DNA of 64,000 nt from Branchiostoma floridae (lineage: Eukaryota > Chordata > Leptocardii > Amphioxiformes > Branchiostomatidae): assembly GCF_000003815.2 (NCBI RefSeq), contig NC_049991.1, positions 2,907,513 to 2,971,512 of the forward strand, written 5' to 3'. Both the position numbers and the translations under genes were made by a program. The notes under the pieces are model-generated. The model ran no database searches. It was not told the origin of the DNA and saw nothing but the letters and a program-made list of their open reading frames with translations. Below, one piece after another: positions 1 to 64,000 of this stretch. How positions within the stretch are numbered: the first letter of the stretch is position 1; every line of letters starts with the position of its first letter.

Positions 1-284
1 TTGGCCTGGTGATAATATCATTCACCAAATCCTACCATGAAAGCCATACATGTTCCTTCCAATCCCACGAGTGCCTGTAAGAAATGTGTGGAGAAGAAGA
101 GCAGGGTACTTAGTGTCTGGCCCACTCTACACGCCCACACGTCTTTTTACGGGTACCGTTCCCTCGGGAACTGAAAATGAGGCCATCAAACGCCCACCTA
201 CAACCTGCCATTTGTAGGCAAGACTTGTTAACGACACTTAAAGTTAAAGATTGAGAACCTTAGCTGTAGAAAAGCTGACAGTCA

Positions 285-610
285 GCAAGGTTGGACAAGT
301 CTTCTGTAATTCACTAGAGTCTTATCGGGCAAGTACACACAAAATTTACTTGCCTGAACCAACTTTACGCATACTGAAAATTCAAATGACTTTTTTCTAC
401 GTATTTTCACTTCCAGCAATGGAATTATTCTATCATTGGCACTGTTTTTCAATCACTGTGTTGACCAATGCTTGATGCCGTGACAATTTAAAAGTCCAAA
501 TTGAAGGTATATCAAAATCTTGCACAAATTGGGCAAGTGTGCTAGGACACGTGCTTGCAACACTTTTACTTGCCCTCAGACAATCGGGCTAGTGGACTTT
601 TTCAGATATT
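285..610. repeat. Dispersed repeat, 'gggcaagt' family (copy 1)
   Basis: Rich in 'cgggcaagta' and 'acttgccc' motifs. It is the reverse complement, with divergence, of about 48688-49012: both begin or end in 'aagtccactagccc' and contain the 'tccagcaatggaatt' segment. Likely a non-autonomous transposon; the family is not recognised. Confidence 0.65.
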
Positions 611-615
611 TTGTT

Positions 616-884
616 CACCAACCAACCAACCAACCAACCAACCAACCAACCAACCAACCAACCAACCAACCATCCAACCAACCAACCAAACATACAACCA
701 ATCAAACATACAACCAACCAAACATACAACCAACCAAACATACAACCAAACATACAACCAACCAAACATACAACCAACCAAACATACAACCAAAAAACCA
801 GACATACAACCAACCAACCAAGTAAACCAACCAACAAACAAACCAACAAACAAACCAACCAACCAACCAACAAACAAACAAACT
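616..884. repeat. CCAA / AACCAAACATAC microsatellite
   Basis: A run of ACCA tetranucleotides passes into 12-mers of the form 'aaccaaacatac' and then into 'aaccaacaaac'. Both strands are open only because the repeat lacks stops; the result is low-complexity NQPT or GWLV peptides. Confidence 0.95.
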
Positions 885-945
885 TAGAGCAAAAGCAGAC
901 TTCTTGAATATGTGATTTGAATCCCCCCATCTGTGTCCATTCCAG

Positions 946-63533
<62,588 letters not shown>

Positions 63534-63750
63534 GTGAGAAACACACCTTCCAAATCTGCACCTAATACACCCGTAGCCGTGACCAAGTTTGTTCTGTGGT
63601 TGTGCTAGATTGTACGGTTGTGAAAAGCACATGTTTTAAGACAATGCACCTTTTTGCATTGCATAAATTTGTGAAAACTCTGTGTGAATTAGACATCATT
63701 GTTTTATTGTGAATTCGCACAAAAGTGTTTTTTATTTTTATTTTTTTTAA

Positions 63751-63923
63751 GGCCCATTCACACTTGTGCATATATTCAAGTCCATAAAAAAATATAATTT
63801 TTTTTTGGCTTATGTAAAGTTTGCAGCCAAAGAAGTCAATTTTTCAGTTGATAACTAGGCTACACAATCAAAGGTGAATTTCAAAGTAAAATGCAACTTT
63901 TATACACACAAGTGTGAACAGGC
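63751..63923. mobile_element. Small MITE with GCCCATTCACACTTGTG ends
   Basis: 'ggcccattcacacttgtg' left, 'cacaagtgtgaacaggc' right, about 170 bp, AT-rich centre. The 'cattcacact' end recalls the Harbinger-like element at 31205. Confidence 0.75.
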
Positions 63924-64000
63924 AGTTGAGGTCTTTTATGTTTTTGGTGTCTTTGCACATATACATTAAGCCTGCACACTGGTAGACTGGTAGAACTTGA

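Larger units (their letters stand above)
1..945. other. Intron of SMG1 upstream of the first visible exon
   Basis: No coding exon is recognisable here. It holds a dispersed repeat (about 285-610) and a CCAA-type microsatellite (616-884). The open frames over the microsatellite are products of the simple repeat. Confidence 0.6.

Overview
The window is one long, intron-rich animal gene on the + strand in a bed of small transposons and tandem repeats. The gene is SMG1, the PI3K-related kinase (PIKK) that phosphorylates UPF1 in nonsense-mediated mRNA decay (NMD). I traced 57 coding exons (946-63533, about 8.33 kb or 2,776 codons) joined by 56 GT-AG introns with consistent phase throughout. The first exon enters in phase 2 and the last leaves in phase 1, so the N-terminus and the C-terminus (with FATC) lie outside. 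Family landmarks include GLGDRHLDN (catalytic loop), [11 protein letters not shown] (activation loop) and [18 protein letters not shown] after the kinase. No other convincing host gene is visible on either strand. The protein comparison is from memory of vertebrate SMG1; I ran no alignment. The host is most likely a lancelet (Branchiostoma): deuterostome-like SMG1, many short introns, abundant MITEs, and minisatellites that span exon-intron borders.

Layout: exons 1-24 (946-30000) encode the N-terminal HEAT/ARM solenoid; exons 25-35 (30496-40938) mainly the FAT-like region; exons 36-44 (44459-52994) the end of that region and the kinase; exons 45-57 (53468-63533) the start of the long insertion between kinase and FATC that is typical of SMG1. 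The largest intron (1821-11848) holds an apparent 5-kb DNA transposon with repeat-built arms (6701-11695) carrying broken gene-like pieces. A 100-N assembly gap is at 44035-44134.

Two patterns stand out. (1) Nine exon edges are tandemly duplicated. Five are donor-side arrays (exons 10, 16, 36, 37, 45; units of 74, 81, 91, 53 and 41 bp; up to 16 donor copies). Four are acceptor-side duplications (exons 33, 36, 51, 56). (2) Three MITEs sit inside or against a splice donor: at exons 11 and 34 the target duplication copies donor bases, and at exon 56 the TA target is donor bases +2/+3. Many extra donors would cause frameshifts or stops, so this NMD kinase gene could be a substrate of its own pathway; that last step is inference.
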